Below, piece after piece: positions 34,678 to 43,565 of a DNA stretch of 64,000 nt; position 1 is the first letter of the stretch; every line of letters begins with the position of its first letter. This stretch comes from Anaerolineaceae bacterium. GTDB lineage: Bacteria > Chloroflexota > Anaerolineae > Aggregatilineales > Phototrophicaceae. The stretch spans positions 2,108,001 through 2,172,000 of the forward strand of contig JACKCF010000001.1 in NCBI GenBank assembly GCA_020634165.1, given 5' to 3'. Both the position numbers and the translations under genes were made by a program. The notes below the pieces were generated by a model. The model was given only the letters and a program-made list of their open reading frames with translations, had not been told where the DNA came from and made no database searches.

Positions 34678-36009
34678 ATGCGTTTTATTCACCGCACATT
34701 TCTTTTTTTACTGCCAGTTATTCTTATCCTTGCCGCACTTCCCATCAACGCCCTACAAGAAACCTTCGGGAGCGAACTTCCGGGCCGCATCGCGTATGTC
34801 GGCGACGATTTTAATATTCATGTCTTCGATGTAGGTACAGAATCAACATTTTCACTTACAGAAGACGGCGGGCCCAACGTCCGCTATCAGTGGCCAACCT
34901 GGAGCAACGACGGTCGTTTAGCCTACTTCTGTTGCGACCTGCAATTCGCGACTTCCTCTGTGACATCTGCCTATATCTCGCCTGATGGCATCTTGCCTGG
35001 ACGGCTCGTATTTGGTGGCATTGGCGAAAGCATCATTTACGCTTACTGGGCACCGGCCCCCTGTGATGGTGCCAACTGCCGTGAACTGGCCATGCTCGTC
35101 AACAACATTCAGTCCGGTAGCCTCAGCCTATTAATGGTCCGCGACACGGTGGACGATTACGACAATTATGTGGCCGCAATGGGGTCGCCGTTCTACTATA
35201 GTTGGAGTCCCGATGCGACGCAGATGGCTTTTCATCGCAATAATCGGCTGCTTTCCATCTATTCCGGCGCGGCTGGCGACATAGATGTTTCGCTGAATCA
35301 GCCGACGTCCGGTGCGTTCCAGGCACCAGCCTGGTCGCCTATAGATGATCGTATTTTGCTTGGCGTCGTGGGTGTCCATCCCCGGTTCACGAACCTTGTA
35401 ACGGTTCAGAATGGGGAAATCACCACACTTGTTGAGGATTTAGAAGGCGGCGTTTCGTTTGCCTGGTCGCCGGATGGCCAATACATTGCCTACCGCTTGC
35501 TGGATGGCAATGGCTATGGTTCTTTGATTGTGATTAATGCCATGACAGGTGTGCCCGTCAGCGAGACAGAGATTAATGCGGTAGTTGCCTTTTTCTGGTC
35601 GCCGGATAGCAGCAAGATTGCTTTTGTCACGCCCCCCATATCAGGTCAGGATAGCGCTCAACGGGGTCCCGCAGCGCCTCAAACGGTGCAATACTCGCCC
35701 GATGGTTTCCAACCGGTTCAGCAGGGCATTGAACTATCGTGGAATGTCTTGGATGTACAATCTGGCGTAACGACCTCATTTGGCTCATTCTTGCCTACGC
35801 CTGGTGATGTCTACATGATTCTGTACTTCGACCAGTTTGCTCAGAGCCATAGCATATGGTCCCCAGATAGCAAATACATCGTCTATTCAGAATTGATGCT
35901 TGAAGATAACACCACATCTCTAGTACAAATACGCGATGTATTGGATGTCACCGCGTCACCAGTTACGATTGGGCAGGGTGGCTTTGCTGTATGGAGTTAT
36001 GACGAATAA
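34678..36009 (+). CDS. Exported TolB/PD40-type beta-propeller protein
   Basis: 443 residues with a signal peptide (about 1-24). At least six blade motifs of the W-s-p-D/N-x-x-x-i-a type are visible: TWSNDGRLAYF, SWSPDATQMAF, AWSPIDDRILL, AWSPDGQYIAY, FWSPDSSKIAF and IWSPDSKYIVY, so this is a WD40-like/TolB propeller. It probably acts outside the membrane as a binding scaffold. It is the first of three exported proteins; the next gene starts 2 bases after its stop. Confidence 0.88.
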   Translation: MRFIHRTFLFLLPVILILAALPINALQETFGSELPGRIAYVGDDFNIHVFDVGTESTFSLTEDGGPNVRYQWPTWSNDGRLAYFCCDLQFATSSVTSAYISPDGILPGRLVFGGIGESIIYAYWAPAPCDGANCRELAMLVNNIQSGSLSLLMVRDTVDDYDNYVAAMGSPFYYSWSPDATQMAFHRNNRLLSIYSGAAGDIDVSLNQPTSGAFQAPAWSPIDDRILLGVVGVHPRFTNLVTVQNGEITTLVEDLEGGVSFAWSPDGQYIAYRLLDGNGYGSLIVINAMTGVPVSETEINAVVAFFWSPDSSKIAFVTPPISGQDSAQRGPAAPQTVQYSPDGFQPVQQGIELSWNVLDVQSGVTTSFGSFLPTPGDVYMILYFDQFAQSHSIWSPDSKYIVYSELMLEDNTTSLVQIRDVLDVTASPVTIGQGGFAVWSYDE

Positions 36010-36011
36010 AC

Positions 36012-37589
36012 TTGCGTAGCTTGTTGTCTCTGTTCGTAATTGTTTTGCTTGTCATCGGTGCTGGTTGTCAGCCAGCACCGATGATCATTGTTATTACATC
36101 CACGCCTATAGCGATTGTGCCATCAAATCCTTCTGATCAACAAATCGTCGAGCAGCCTCAACCCGTCGATCCGCAGGTTGCAGCTCCCGCTGATACAGTG
36201 ACGAATGCGACAACATCGCTCGAAAATATTGCAACCACTCATATTGTTCAGGCCGGGGAAACGCTCTCGATCATTGCTGACCGCTACAATATCACCGTCG
36301 ATGCGCTGCTTGCTGAGAATGACCTCATCAATCCAGACATTATTTCTGTGGGACAGGTGCTTAATTTGCCTGCCATACCCACTGAGCAAACCAACAGCTT
36401 CGTCATCTTGCCTGACAGCCTGTTTGTTCGTGGTCCACAGTCGATTGGCTTCAATGTGCGAGATTTTATTGCGCAGCAGCCAGGATACATCCGGCAAGCC
36501 ACCGACGATGTGCGTTCCAGCCTGGATAACGGCATTGAGCAGTTCGACACGCTCGATGCTGCATCTATTGTGGAGCGCGTCGCCATTGAAAACAGCGTCG
36601 ATCCGCGCCTTTTGCTGGCAGTGCTTGAATATCGCGCTGGCTGGTTGTCGAATGTACAACCTCTGGAAGCGCTGCTGACAAGCCCCATCATCAACCTGGA
36701 AGACTCCGGTGGAATTGATCGTACGGGCCTATACAAGCAGCTCGGTTGGGTCGCGAATGAACTCAGCCGCGGCTACTATGGCTACAAATACAATGGCGAT
36801 ACCACCATTTCATTCTCAAATGGTGAGCGTTTCCTGTATTCGCCTCAGATCAATGCAGCGACTGCCGCAGTCCAGTACTTCCTAAGTTTGAATTCAGAAC
36901 CCGTGCGCTGGCAGTATGACATCGGCCCGAATGGCTTCTACGCGACCTACAACCGCCTTTTCGGCGATCCACAGGCAACAGTCGCCTCTATCCCCGTTCC
37001 GCCTGATTTGCAGCAGCCGATTCTTACGCTGCCATTTGCCGCTGGAGAAACGTGGTTCTTCACGGGTGGCCCACACGGAGGATGGGGGAGCGGCAGCGGT
37101 TGGGCGGCTATCGACTTTGCGCCGCCAGATGAACGCCCTGAAGGCAGTTCTTTCTGCTATATTTCGGAATCCTGGGTGCGGGCTGTCGCTGAAGGCGTCA
37201 TTGCCCGTAGTGATAATGGTGCAGTCGTCATCGACCTCGACGGTGATGGTGATGAACGCACAGGCTGGACTTTCTTTTACCTACATATCGCCTCGGTAGA
37301 TCGTGTTGCAGAAGGAACAACGGTTCAGGTCGGCGATTCTATTGGCCACGCATCCTGCGCTGGCGGGTTTTCTACAGCCACGCATCTCCATGTTGCCCGT
37401 CGCTATAACGGCGAGTGGCTCCCTGCGGACTGTAGTCAATGTGCCTATTCGGCACCATCCTTTGTCATGGATGACTGGGTTGTCTCACTCTGGAACAACC
37501 TTGAATACCAGGGCTTCCTGACGCGCGGGGACGAGGTCGCCCAGGCAGAGCAGGGCCGCGATAATCCAATCAATCAGGTTCAACGTTAA
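36012..37589 (+). CDS. Lipoprotein with LysM and M23 (LytM) peptidase domains
   Basis: 525 residues from a TTG start two bases after the previous stop. The signal ends in a lipobox-like VIGAGC. A LysM domain covers ~78-122 (THIVQAGETLSIIADRYNIT). A central unassigned helical domain spans ~140-330. The M23/LytM peptidase region covers ~345-500: HGGWGSGSGWAAID corresponds to the HxxxxxxxD zinc motif, and ATHLHVARR to the HxH motif. LysM binds peptidoglycan and M23 enzymes cut peptide cross-links. With its neighbours it suggests cell-wall remodelling at the membrane surface. Confidence 0.87.
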   Translation: MRSLLSLFVIVLLVIGAGCQPAPMIIVITSTPIAIVPSNPSDQQIVEQPQPVDPQVAAPADTVTNATTSLENIATTHIVQAGETLSIIADRYNITVDALLAENDLINPDIISVGQVLNLPAIPTEQTNSFVILPDSLFVRGPQSIGFNVRDFIAQQPGYIRQATDDVRSSLDNGIEQFDTLDAASIVERVAIENSVDPRLLLAVLEYRAGWLSNVQPLEALLTSPIINLEDSGGIDRTGLYKQLGWVANELSRGYYGYKYNGDTTISFSNGERFLYSPQINAATAAVQYFLSLNSEPVRWQYDIGPNGFYATYNRLFGDPQATVASIPVPPDLQQPILTLPFAAGETWFFTGGPHGGWGSGSGWAAIDFAPPDERPEGSSFCYISESWVRAVAEGVIARSDNGAVVIDLDGDGDERTGWTFFYLHIASVDRVAEGTTVQVGDSIGHASCAGGFSTATHLHVARRYNGEWLPADCSQCAYSAPSFVMDDWVVSLWNNLEYQGFLTRGDEVAQAEQGRDNPINQVQR

Positions 37590-37600
37590 AGACACATCCT

Positions 37601-38353
37601 ATGAAGCTTCTCAAACAATCGCTGCTCTTGTTATTCATATGGATTATGGGCGTTCATGCGGGTGACGTAGAGGCACAGGCATCACCCACGCCTGTTGTCA
37701 TCGAACTGCCGACACAGGCTGCGTTGCCTACAGAGGTCATGATATCTACTGTCACGCCAACGCCCACCGCGACCATGGAAAATCCAGTTTCGCTGATTTT
37801 AAACGCAGAGAGTGCCAATGTCCGTACGCTGCCGGATGTCGAAGATGGTGCTCTGATTGGTACGCTTGAGCCACAGGTGGAGTACATTGTCACAGGCCGT
37901 TATTTTAGTTGGTACCAATTTTTCTTTGAGGGATCCCCAAATGGCCGCGCCTGGGTATATGGTGATCTGGTAGATATTCTTGGCAATCAGGTGCTGATAC
38001 CGGAAATTGATCCATTTGCAGCGCCAACCGCGCCGGCTGGCATCCTGGGAACAACACCCGACCCCAATGTGACCGAAGACCCATCATCTTCGCGCGCTGT
38101 GGAGTTGGATACGACCAGTGGTGGTGGTGTCAATCTGCCTAGTATTTTGCCAACATTTACGTATCCGGCGGAATACGCAGCCGTCCGCCGCTCTCCTACA
38201 CCTAGCGGTATTGTCATGCCAACCCCCACGCCGGACACAGTCAACGAAATACTGACAGTCGTCGCCGAAGGCAATTTGCCTCCGGTTGTTCCCATTACCT
38301 TATTGTTGATTGGCGGTTTGCTAGGGTTATTTGTCGCTTTTTTGCGCAGGTAA
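37601..38353 (+). CDS. Exported SH3-domain protein with C-terminal membrane anchor
   Basis: 250 residues. A signal sequence occupies ~1-25. A bacterial SH3-like domain covers about 62-130 (ESANVRTLPDVEDGALIGTL, then YFSWYQFFFEG). Thr/Pro-rich linkers are on both sides. A C-terminal TM helix ITLLLIGGLLGLFVAFLRR ends in RR, so the domain is tethered outside. SH3b domains bind peptidoglycan. It is the last gene of the 34678-38353 operon and is followed by a terminator. Confidence 0.83.
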   Translation: MKLLKQSLLLLFIWIMGVHAGDVEAQASPTPVVIELPTQAALPTEVMISTVTPTPTATMENPVSLILNAESANVRTLPDVEDGALIGTLEPQVEYIVTGRYFSWYQFFFEGSPNGRAWVYGDLVDILGNQVLIPEIDPFAAPTAPAGILGTTPDPNVTEDPSSSRAVELDTTSGGGVNLPSILPTFTYPAEYAAVRRSPTPSGIVMPTPTPDTVNEILTVVAEGNLPPVVPITLLLIGGLLGLFVAFLRR

Positions 38354-38354
38354 C

Positions 38355-38386
38355 AAAAAACGCCTGCATATGCAGGCGTTTCGTTT
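38355..38386. terminator. Bidirectional rho-independent terminator
   Basis: The palindrome 38359-38380 with arm AACGCCTGCAT follows AAAAA and is followed by TTCGTTT. It separates the exported-protein operon from the convergent Fe-S carrier gene. Confidence 0.82.
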
Positions 38387-38404
38387 GACGAATTGAGAAA
38401 CAGC

Positions 38405-38833
38405 TTAGTAACTGCTGCTGCAAGTGCCACAACCGCAGCCGTCAGCATCCGCGCCGGAGCCATCCTCAGCCTTAAAGGACGAGCCACACCCGCACTGCGA
38501 AATAGCATTCGGATTATCGATGCGGAAACCGCCGCCAATCAGGCTGTCAACAAAGTCAATTGTAGCGCCCTTCAGATACACCAGGCTGGTCGGATCAACC
38601 AGCAGTGTCACGCCATTCGCGCTGACAACCGCATCACTGTCCTGGGCACCTTCTTCAAAGGACATACCATACTGCAAGCCGGAGCAGCCACCGCCAGTCA
38701 CGAACACGCGCAGGGCATAGCCAGGGATATTCCGCTGTTCAAGCAGGTTCTTGATGATATCCACTGCGGTGGGCGTAACCACCAGTACAGCTTCTTCAAC
38801 TTCAGTTGTTTTGGGTTCATCAATTAAAGCCAT
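38405..38833 (-). CDS. A-type iron-sulfur carrier (IscA/ErpA/HesB) with Cys-rich tail
   Basis: 142 residues from ATG 38833, chosen because GGAGCT precedes it and the longer frame adds unrelated residues. The HesB/IscA domain has C50 in GGGCSGLQYG and C114/C116 in SQCGCGSSF, the three cluster ligands. An extra ~20-residue tail adds Cys 133, 135 and 138 (DGCGCGTCSSSY), beyond the family's usual end. It delivers Fe-S clusters to apoproteins. Upstream on the same strand lies a SufR-like regulator gene, which makes Fe-S-responsive control likely. Confidence 0.92.
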   Translation of the reverse strand: MALIDEPKTTEVEEAVLVVTPTAVDIIKNLLEQRNIPGYALRVFVTGGGCSGLQYGMSFEEGAQDSDAVVSANGVTLLVDPTSLVYLKGATIDFVDSLIGGGFRIDNPNAISQCGCGSSFKAEDGSGADADGCGCGTCSSSY

Positions 38834-38945
38834 GACTGGTAGCTCCTGTTTCACACTATTATTTGACTTCGCATTATAACGTAGAGATTGGTACAACGTC
38901 AATTTAAAAGACGATCATCATCAATAAATGGCCAGGATAACCCAG

Positions 38946-39590
38946 TTATTTGTTCGGAATCAGATACGAGCAACTGCTATCACCCATGACCATATGCGTG
39001 AGCAGCTTTGGCACGACCCCCAACATGGTCGAGACAATTCTCAAATCCAACTGACAGAGCGCTTCATCGCCCTTGGCTAGGGCGTGATAGGGACAGTTCT
39101 GTGTGTGAAGCACATAGCCATCGTTCGTTGGTTCGTATGTGGCATCATAGCCGTGTTCATTCAGATATTCGACGGCATATTGCAGGCGCTCCGCGAGGGT
39201 TAACCCTTTCGGGATGCGCGCTTCGTGGGCCATCGTTGTCGCAGCCCCTTCGAGAATCACGTTCGTTTGTGTTTCCGACAGGCTGTTACGCATCTCACGT
39301 AGTAAAGAAGCGATCAGGTGCTGATAATTCCTGGGAAAGTGTTCTTCGGCCTGGGTAGTCAATCCATACAAACGCTGCGGGCGACCAGGTGAATCGCGGT
39401 GCTTGAACGTGTCCGATGTAACTAAATTGTCTTTATGTAAAATGTTGAGATGATGTCGCACCGTGACTGCCGTGATCGGCATATCGTATTTATCAGACAA
39501 CGCACTAACGATGGTATCGACTGTCGAATTACCATGTTCTCTGAGGATATCCATGATTTTGCGGCGCGTGTCCTGCATTTCAAATGGCAT
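38946..39590 (-). CDS. SufR-like HTH transcriptional regulator with cysteine triad
   Basis: 214 residues. The winged helix is at about 6-80 (TVDTIVSALSD; TVRHHLNILHKDNLV; SPGRPQRLYGLT). The C-terminal sensor half carries C166, C179 and C207 in NCPYHALA, EALCQLDL and SSCSYLIP, the spacing (x12, x27) expected of SufR-type Fe-S-sensing repressors. SufR represses Fe-S assembly genes when its cluster is present. The Fe-S carrier gene lies 112 bases downstream, consistent with that role. A strong promoter lies upstream. Confidence 0.87.
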   Translation of the reverse strand: MPFEMQDTRRKIMDILREHGNSTVDTIVSALSDKYDMPITAVTVRHHLNILHKDNLVTSDTFKHRDSPGRPQRLYGLTTQAEEHFPRNYQHLIASLLREMRNSLSETQTNVILEGAATTMAHEARIPKGLTLAERLQYAVEYLNEHGYDATYEPTNDGYVLHTQNCPYHALAKGDEALCQLDLRIVSTMLGVVPKLLTHMVMGDSSCSYLIPNK

Positions 39591-39631
39591 ACTGTGTTCC
39601 TGTGCCTATTTTGCAGACAGATTTGAGAAAA

Positions 39632-39660
39632 ATTGTAAGTTCTGGGTATAACGTTGTCAA
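39632..39660 (-). promoter_or_regulatory. Consensus promoter of the SufR-like gene, with possible operator
   Basis: On the minus strand a perfect TTGACA (39660-39655), a 17-base spacer and TACAAT (39637-39632) lie 42 bases before the start codon. On the plus strand CAAC-N6-GTTA at 39688-39701 is one base off the CAAC-N6-GTTG box known for cyanobacterial SufR. Confidence 0.6.
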
Positions 39661-39763
39661 ATCGCAGCCAAGAGTGATACGATTGTGCAACTTTCTCGTT
39701 AGCTACGGCTCTTCTAATCAATCGGGTTGAATGACGGGCCAATTCACGTACAGGGCAGGGAAC

Positions 39764-40846
39764 ATGCATAGCAAATTAGACGTGGCGATTTTGGGTGCAA
39801 CAGGGGCGGTTGGTCAGCGCTTCATTCAGCTTTTGGAAGGGCATCCCTGGTTTCGCGTAGCGGAACTTGTAGGAAAATCCAGTGCAGGCAAGCGTTATGG
39901 TGATGCGGTCAACTGGGTACTCGATGGCAATCCGCCCGCTTCAGTAGTGGATATGATCGTCAAACCATTGGACTCTGAATTGGACTCGCCACTGGTGTTC
40001 AGTGCTTTACCCAAAGAAGCCGCGGTTGATCGTGAACCTCAGTTAGCTTCAGAAGGGCATGTCGTCTGCACCAATGCCTCCGCCCATCGTATGGCCGCCG
40101 ATGTTCCACTGCTCTTGCCGGAAATTAATGCTGATCACATTGGCCTCATTGATGTGCAGCGTGCAAATCGTGGTTGGACCACCGGTGCGTTGGTTGCCAA
40201 CAGCAACTGTACAGTCATGCCGCTCGTGATGGCCCTCGCGCCGCTTCGTCAATTTGACATTCAGCGCGTGGTTGTCGTTTCTGAGCAGGCAATCAGTGGG
40301 GCAGGTTATCCTGGCGTTGCTTCTCTGGATATTATCGCGAACGTTATTCCATATGTGCCATCTGACGAAGAAAAGATGGTAATCGAATCCGTCAAGATGC
40401 TCGGTCATCTCTACGATGACAGAGTAGTAGAATACGATATGGTCGTAAGTACCACATGTACGCGCGTACCTGTCATTGATGGTCATTTGGTCAATGTTTC
40501 GGTTGATCTGGCCTCTAAGCCATCCAATAACGAAATCATCGCTGCCTGGGAAGGTTACAAAGGGGATGAGCGCGTCGCCATGCTGCCTTCAGCTCCGGAA
40601 AAGCCGCTGCAATATTTGTCACAGATTGATCGCCCGCAGCCACGCCGTGACCGCAATGCAGGCAAAGGCATGATGACATCCATTGGCCGCTTGCGGGAAT
40701 GCCCTGTACTTGGCTACAAATTTGCGGCGTTGTCACATAACACGATCCGGGGTGCAGCCGGCTCCAGCATACTCAATGCGGAACTGCTGGCTGTTTCTGG
40801 TTACTTGCCTAACTTCCAGCCAGAAGCGGCGGTGGCGCTTCCTTGA
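39764..40846 (+). CDS. asd: Aspartate-semialdehyde dehydrogenase
   Basis: About 360 residues from ATG 39764; an ATG at 39731 gives 11 more residues unlike the family. The NADP-binding start is VAILGATGAVGQRFIQLL. The catalytic Cys is in NSNCTVMPL and the active-site His region is CTRVPVIDGH. It is of the archaeal/fungal-type ASADH group (EQAISGAGYPGV). It reduces aspartyl phosphate in the lysine, threonine and methionine pathway. It stands divergent from the SufR-like gene. No lysC or dapA gene is adjacent. Confidence 0.94.
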   Translation: MHSKLDVAILGATGAVGQRFIQLLEGHPWFRVAELVGKSSAGKRYGDAVNWVLDGNPPASVVDMIVKPLDSELDSPLVFSALPKEAAVDREPQLASEGHVVCTNASAHRMAADVPLLLPEINADHIGLIDVQRANRGWTTGALVANSNCTVMPLVMALAPLRQFDIQRVVVVSEQAISGAGYPGVASLDIIANVIPYVPSDEEKMVIESVKMLGHLYDDRVVEYDMVVSTTCTRVPVIDGHLVNVSVDLASKPSNNEIIAAWEGYKGDERVAMLPSAPEKPLQYLSQIDRPQPRRDRNAGKGMMTSIGRLRECPVLGYKFAALSHNTIRGAAGSSILNAELLAVSGYLPNFQPEAAVALP

Positions 40847-40954
40847 CATCCCCAGGGGCGTTAGCTAGACTGTTAAGCCTTGGTTTAGATCAGTAACGTC
40901 AACATCTCAAGCGTGTTGATTTCTATAAATATTCAGACCACATCGGAGTCACTG

Positions 40955-42151
40955 ATGAAAGTATTTATCGCCGGTATTGATGGCTATCTGGGATGGCCTT
41001 TAGCCCAGTACCTGACATCCCAGGGGCATGAAGTTGCCGGCGCTGACAAAATGTTGCGTCGCGAATGGGTTGCTGAAGTTGACAGCATGAGTGCGTTCCC
41101 CGTTTATGATCACGGTGACCGACTCATTGCATTTAAAAAGCAATATGGTACTGACCTTGATTTCCGTGTTGGTGACCTGTGCGACTATGACTTTGTGAAG
41201 GGCTTCTTTGCAGATTTCCAACCAGATGCAATTGTTCATCTGGCGCAGATGCCTTCGGCTCCCTATTCAATGATGGACCAGAAGCACAGCGTCTGGACGC
41301 AGGTTAACAACGTCACCACCAACATGAATATCCTGTGGGCGATGAAAGAAACAGTTCCACATGCTCACCTCGTCAAACTCGGTACAATGGGCGAGTATGG
41401 TCAACCGAATATCGACATCGCCGAAGGTTTCTTTGAGGTTGAGTATCGTGGTCGCAAGGATCGCTTACCATTCCCGCGTCAGGCGGGTAGCTGGTATCAC
41501 CAGAGCAAAGTCCACGATTCACATAATACGATGTTTGCCAGCAAGATATGGGGCCTGCGTGCTACCGATATTATGCAGGGTGTTGTCTTTGGTACCCAGT
41601 GGCCCGACATGGGCGATGACCCGCGTCTGCGCACACGTTTCGATTTCGACCAGAGTTTCGGTACAGCGATGAACCGTTTCTGTGCCCAGGCGGTTGTCGA
41701 TCATCCGCTGACGCTTTATGGCGCCGGAACCATGAAACGTGGTTTTCTGCCACTGCGCGATTCAATGCGCTGCCTGCAACTAACCATCGAGAATCCGCCG
41801 GAAGAGGGTGAATTCCGCGTATTCAATCAATTTGCGGAATCATACTCGATTATTGAATTGGCTGAGGTCGTCAAAGAGGTCGGCACAGACCTTGGTATGG
41901 ATGTGGCGATTAATCACTACGATAACCCACGTGGTGAACTGGAACATCATTACTACAATCCAGATCGCAATAACTTGGTTGCGATTGGCTACGAACCAAC
42001 CCAGGATGTGAAAACCGAAGTCAAGCTCATGTTGGAAGACTTGCGACATCATGCGGATCGCATCCGCACGAAAATTGATATCCTCGTGCCTGATATTCGC
42101 TGGGATGGTTCGCGTCGTCGCTCAAAGGTCGTAGAACCGGTTCGTTCCTAA
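40955..42151 (+). CDS. sqdB: UDP-sulfoquinovose synthase (SQD1/SqdB-like)
   Basis: About 398 residues from ATG 40955, preceded by GGAG; a longer frame from 40913 adds 14 unrelated residues. The extended SDR fold starts KVFIAGIDGYLGWPLA. SQD1-specific segments are well kept: SAPYSMMDQKHSVWTQVNN, LVKLGTMGEYGQPNIDIAEG (Thr/Met/Glu active site), YHQSKVHDSHN (Tyr and Lys) and GEFRVFNQFAE. The enzyme makes UDP-sulfoquinovose from UDP-glucose and sulfite, the head group donor of the sulfolipid SQDG. The matching glycosyltransferase (SqdX) is not in the window. Confidence 0.93.
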   Translation: MKVFIAGIDGYLGWPLAQYLTSQGHEVAGADKMLRREWVAEVDSMSAFPVYDHGDRLIAFKKQYGTDLDFRVGDLCDYDFVKGFFADFQPDAIVHLAQMPSAPYSMMDQKHSVWTQVNNVTTNMNILWAMKETVPHAHLVKLGTMGEYGQPNIDIAEGFFEVEYRGRKDRLPFPRQAGSWYHQSKVHDSHNTMFASKIWGLRATDIMQGVVFGTQWPDMGDDPRLRTRFDFDQSFGTAMNRFCAQAVVDHPLTLYGAGTMKRGFLPLRDSMRCLQLTIENPPEEGEFRVFNQFAESYSIIELAEVVKEVGTDLGMDVAINHYDNPRGELEHHYYNPDRNNLVAIGYEPTQDVKTEVKLMLEDLRHHADRIRTKIDILVPDIRWDGSRRRSKVVEPVRS

Positions 42152-42242
42152 GAACGAAACACATGGAGTACAATGGCGCGGGGCAAACTGTCCTGCGCTT
42201 TTTATTTACTGAATTCGTGTAACTCACATAGAAAGTGGCATC

Positions 42243-43565
42243 ATGATCCAGTACATGAGACTCAATGAACTATCCGACGAACAGCGCGCCAAAATTATGA
42301 CGCGCGCCGAGCAAGATATTCAGGACTTGTTCCCCCTTGCCCAGGGCATTATCGATGACATCCGTGAGAATGGCGACGAGGCAGTGGTCAAATACTCGCG
42401 CAAGTTCGATACTGAAAATGCAAGTGTTGAACTGCTCAAGGCAACTCCTGCGGACTTCGCTGCGGCGCGTGCGCGCCTGGAACCACGCCTCATCCAAGCC
42501 ATTGAATTAGCCTACGAAAATATTCGTCGCTTCCACGAAGAGCAAATGCCAGAAGAAATGTGGTTCACGACGGTAAAACCAGGCATTATGGCTGGTGAAA
42601 AAGTGACACCAATCTCCAGCGTAGCACTGACTGTCCCAAGCGGTAAAGGTTATTTCCCCTCGGTTATGCTGATGTTAGGCGTCCCTGCCAAAGTCGCTGG
42701 TGTACCCCGTATCTGCGTTGTGACGCCGCCCAGCCCGGAAGGCAAAGCCAATGATGCAACGCTCGTTGGTGCAGAAATTTGTGGCATTGATGAGGTCTAT
42801 GCGGTTGGTGGTATTCAGGCGATTGCGGCAATTGCTTACGGTACGGAGACAATCCCCGCGGTGCAGAAGGCTGTTGGCCCTGGTAGCAGCTATGTTTCTG
42901 CGGCTAAACGTCTGGTCAGCAACAAGATCGATGTTGGTCTGCCAGCCGGTCCAAGTGAATCCATCATCCTAGCTGATGAAAATGTTGATCCACGTCTGGC
43001 AGCACTTGATCTGCTGGTCGAGGCAGAACACGGCCCTGATTCAGCAGCGTTGCTGGTAACACACAGTGAAACTATCGCCAAAGCAGTTCTTGAAGTCCTG
43101 CCTGATTACATCAGCCAACTGCCAGATTGGCGGCGTGAATTTGTGGAAACAGTTCTTAGCAAGTATGGTGGCATTATGGTGACGAACAGCCTTGATGAAT
43201 CCATTGCATTTGTCAACGACTATGCACCAGAACACCTTGAAGTGCTTGTCAAAGATCCATTTATCGCGCTGCAAAAACTCAAGAATGCGGGCGAAATCCT
43301 GCTCGGTGATCTAACACCAATTCCTACTGCGAATTATGCACTTGGCCTGAACGCCATTCTGCCAACAGGTGGTTTCGCGCGCACATTCTCGTCGGTTAGC
43401 GTACAAGACTTCCTGAAACGCAGTGGTGTCGGCTACCTCTCTCGCGAAGGCTATGAAAGCCTACAGGAAGATGTTGCTATCCTGGCAGATTATGAAGGAT
43501 TCCCGGCACACGCAATGGCGCTGCGCCTTCGCAACGAAATCCTCAGGGAACGTGATAATGACTGA
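42243..43565 (+). CDS. hisD: Histidinol dehydrogenase
   Basis: 440 residues, normal for HisD, which oxidises L-histidinol to histidine in two NAD steps. Typical segments include VPSGKGYFPSVMLMLGVPAKVAG, reported in part (VPSGKGYFPSVMLM), IDEVYAVGGIQAIAAIAYG, the zinc/substrate region GPSESIILAD, EAEHGPDSAALLVT and the C-terminal NAILPTGGFARTFS. It overlaps the start of the phosphotransferase-family gene (ATG at 43558). The hisG and hisZ genes are convergent just downstream. Confidence 0.96.
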   Translation: MIQYMRLNELSDEQRAKIMTRAEQDIQDLFPLAQGIIDDIRENGDEAVVKYSRKFDTENASVELLKATPADFAAARARLEPRLIQAIELAYENIRRFHEEQMPEEMWFTTVKPGIMAGEKVTPISSVALTVPSGKGYFPSVMLMLGVPAKVAGVPRICVVTPPSPEGKANDATLVGAEICGIDEVYAVGGIQAIAAIAYGTETIPAVQKAVGPGSSYVSAAKRLVSNKIDVGLPAGPSESIILADENVDPRLAALDLLVEAEHGPDSAALLVTHSETIAKAVLEVLPDYISQLPDWRREFVETVLSKYGGIMVTNSLDESIAFVNDYAPEHLEVLVKDPFIALQKLKNAGEILLGDLTPIPTANYALGLNAILPTGGFARTFSSVSVQDFLKRSGVGYLSREGYESLQEDVAILADYEGFPAHAMALRLRNEILRERDND

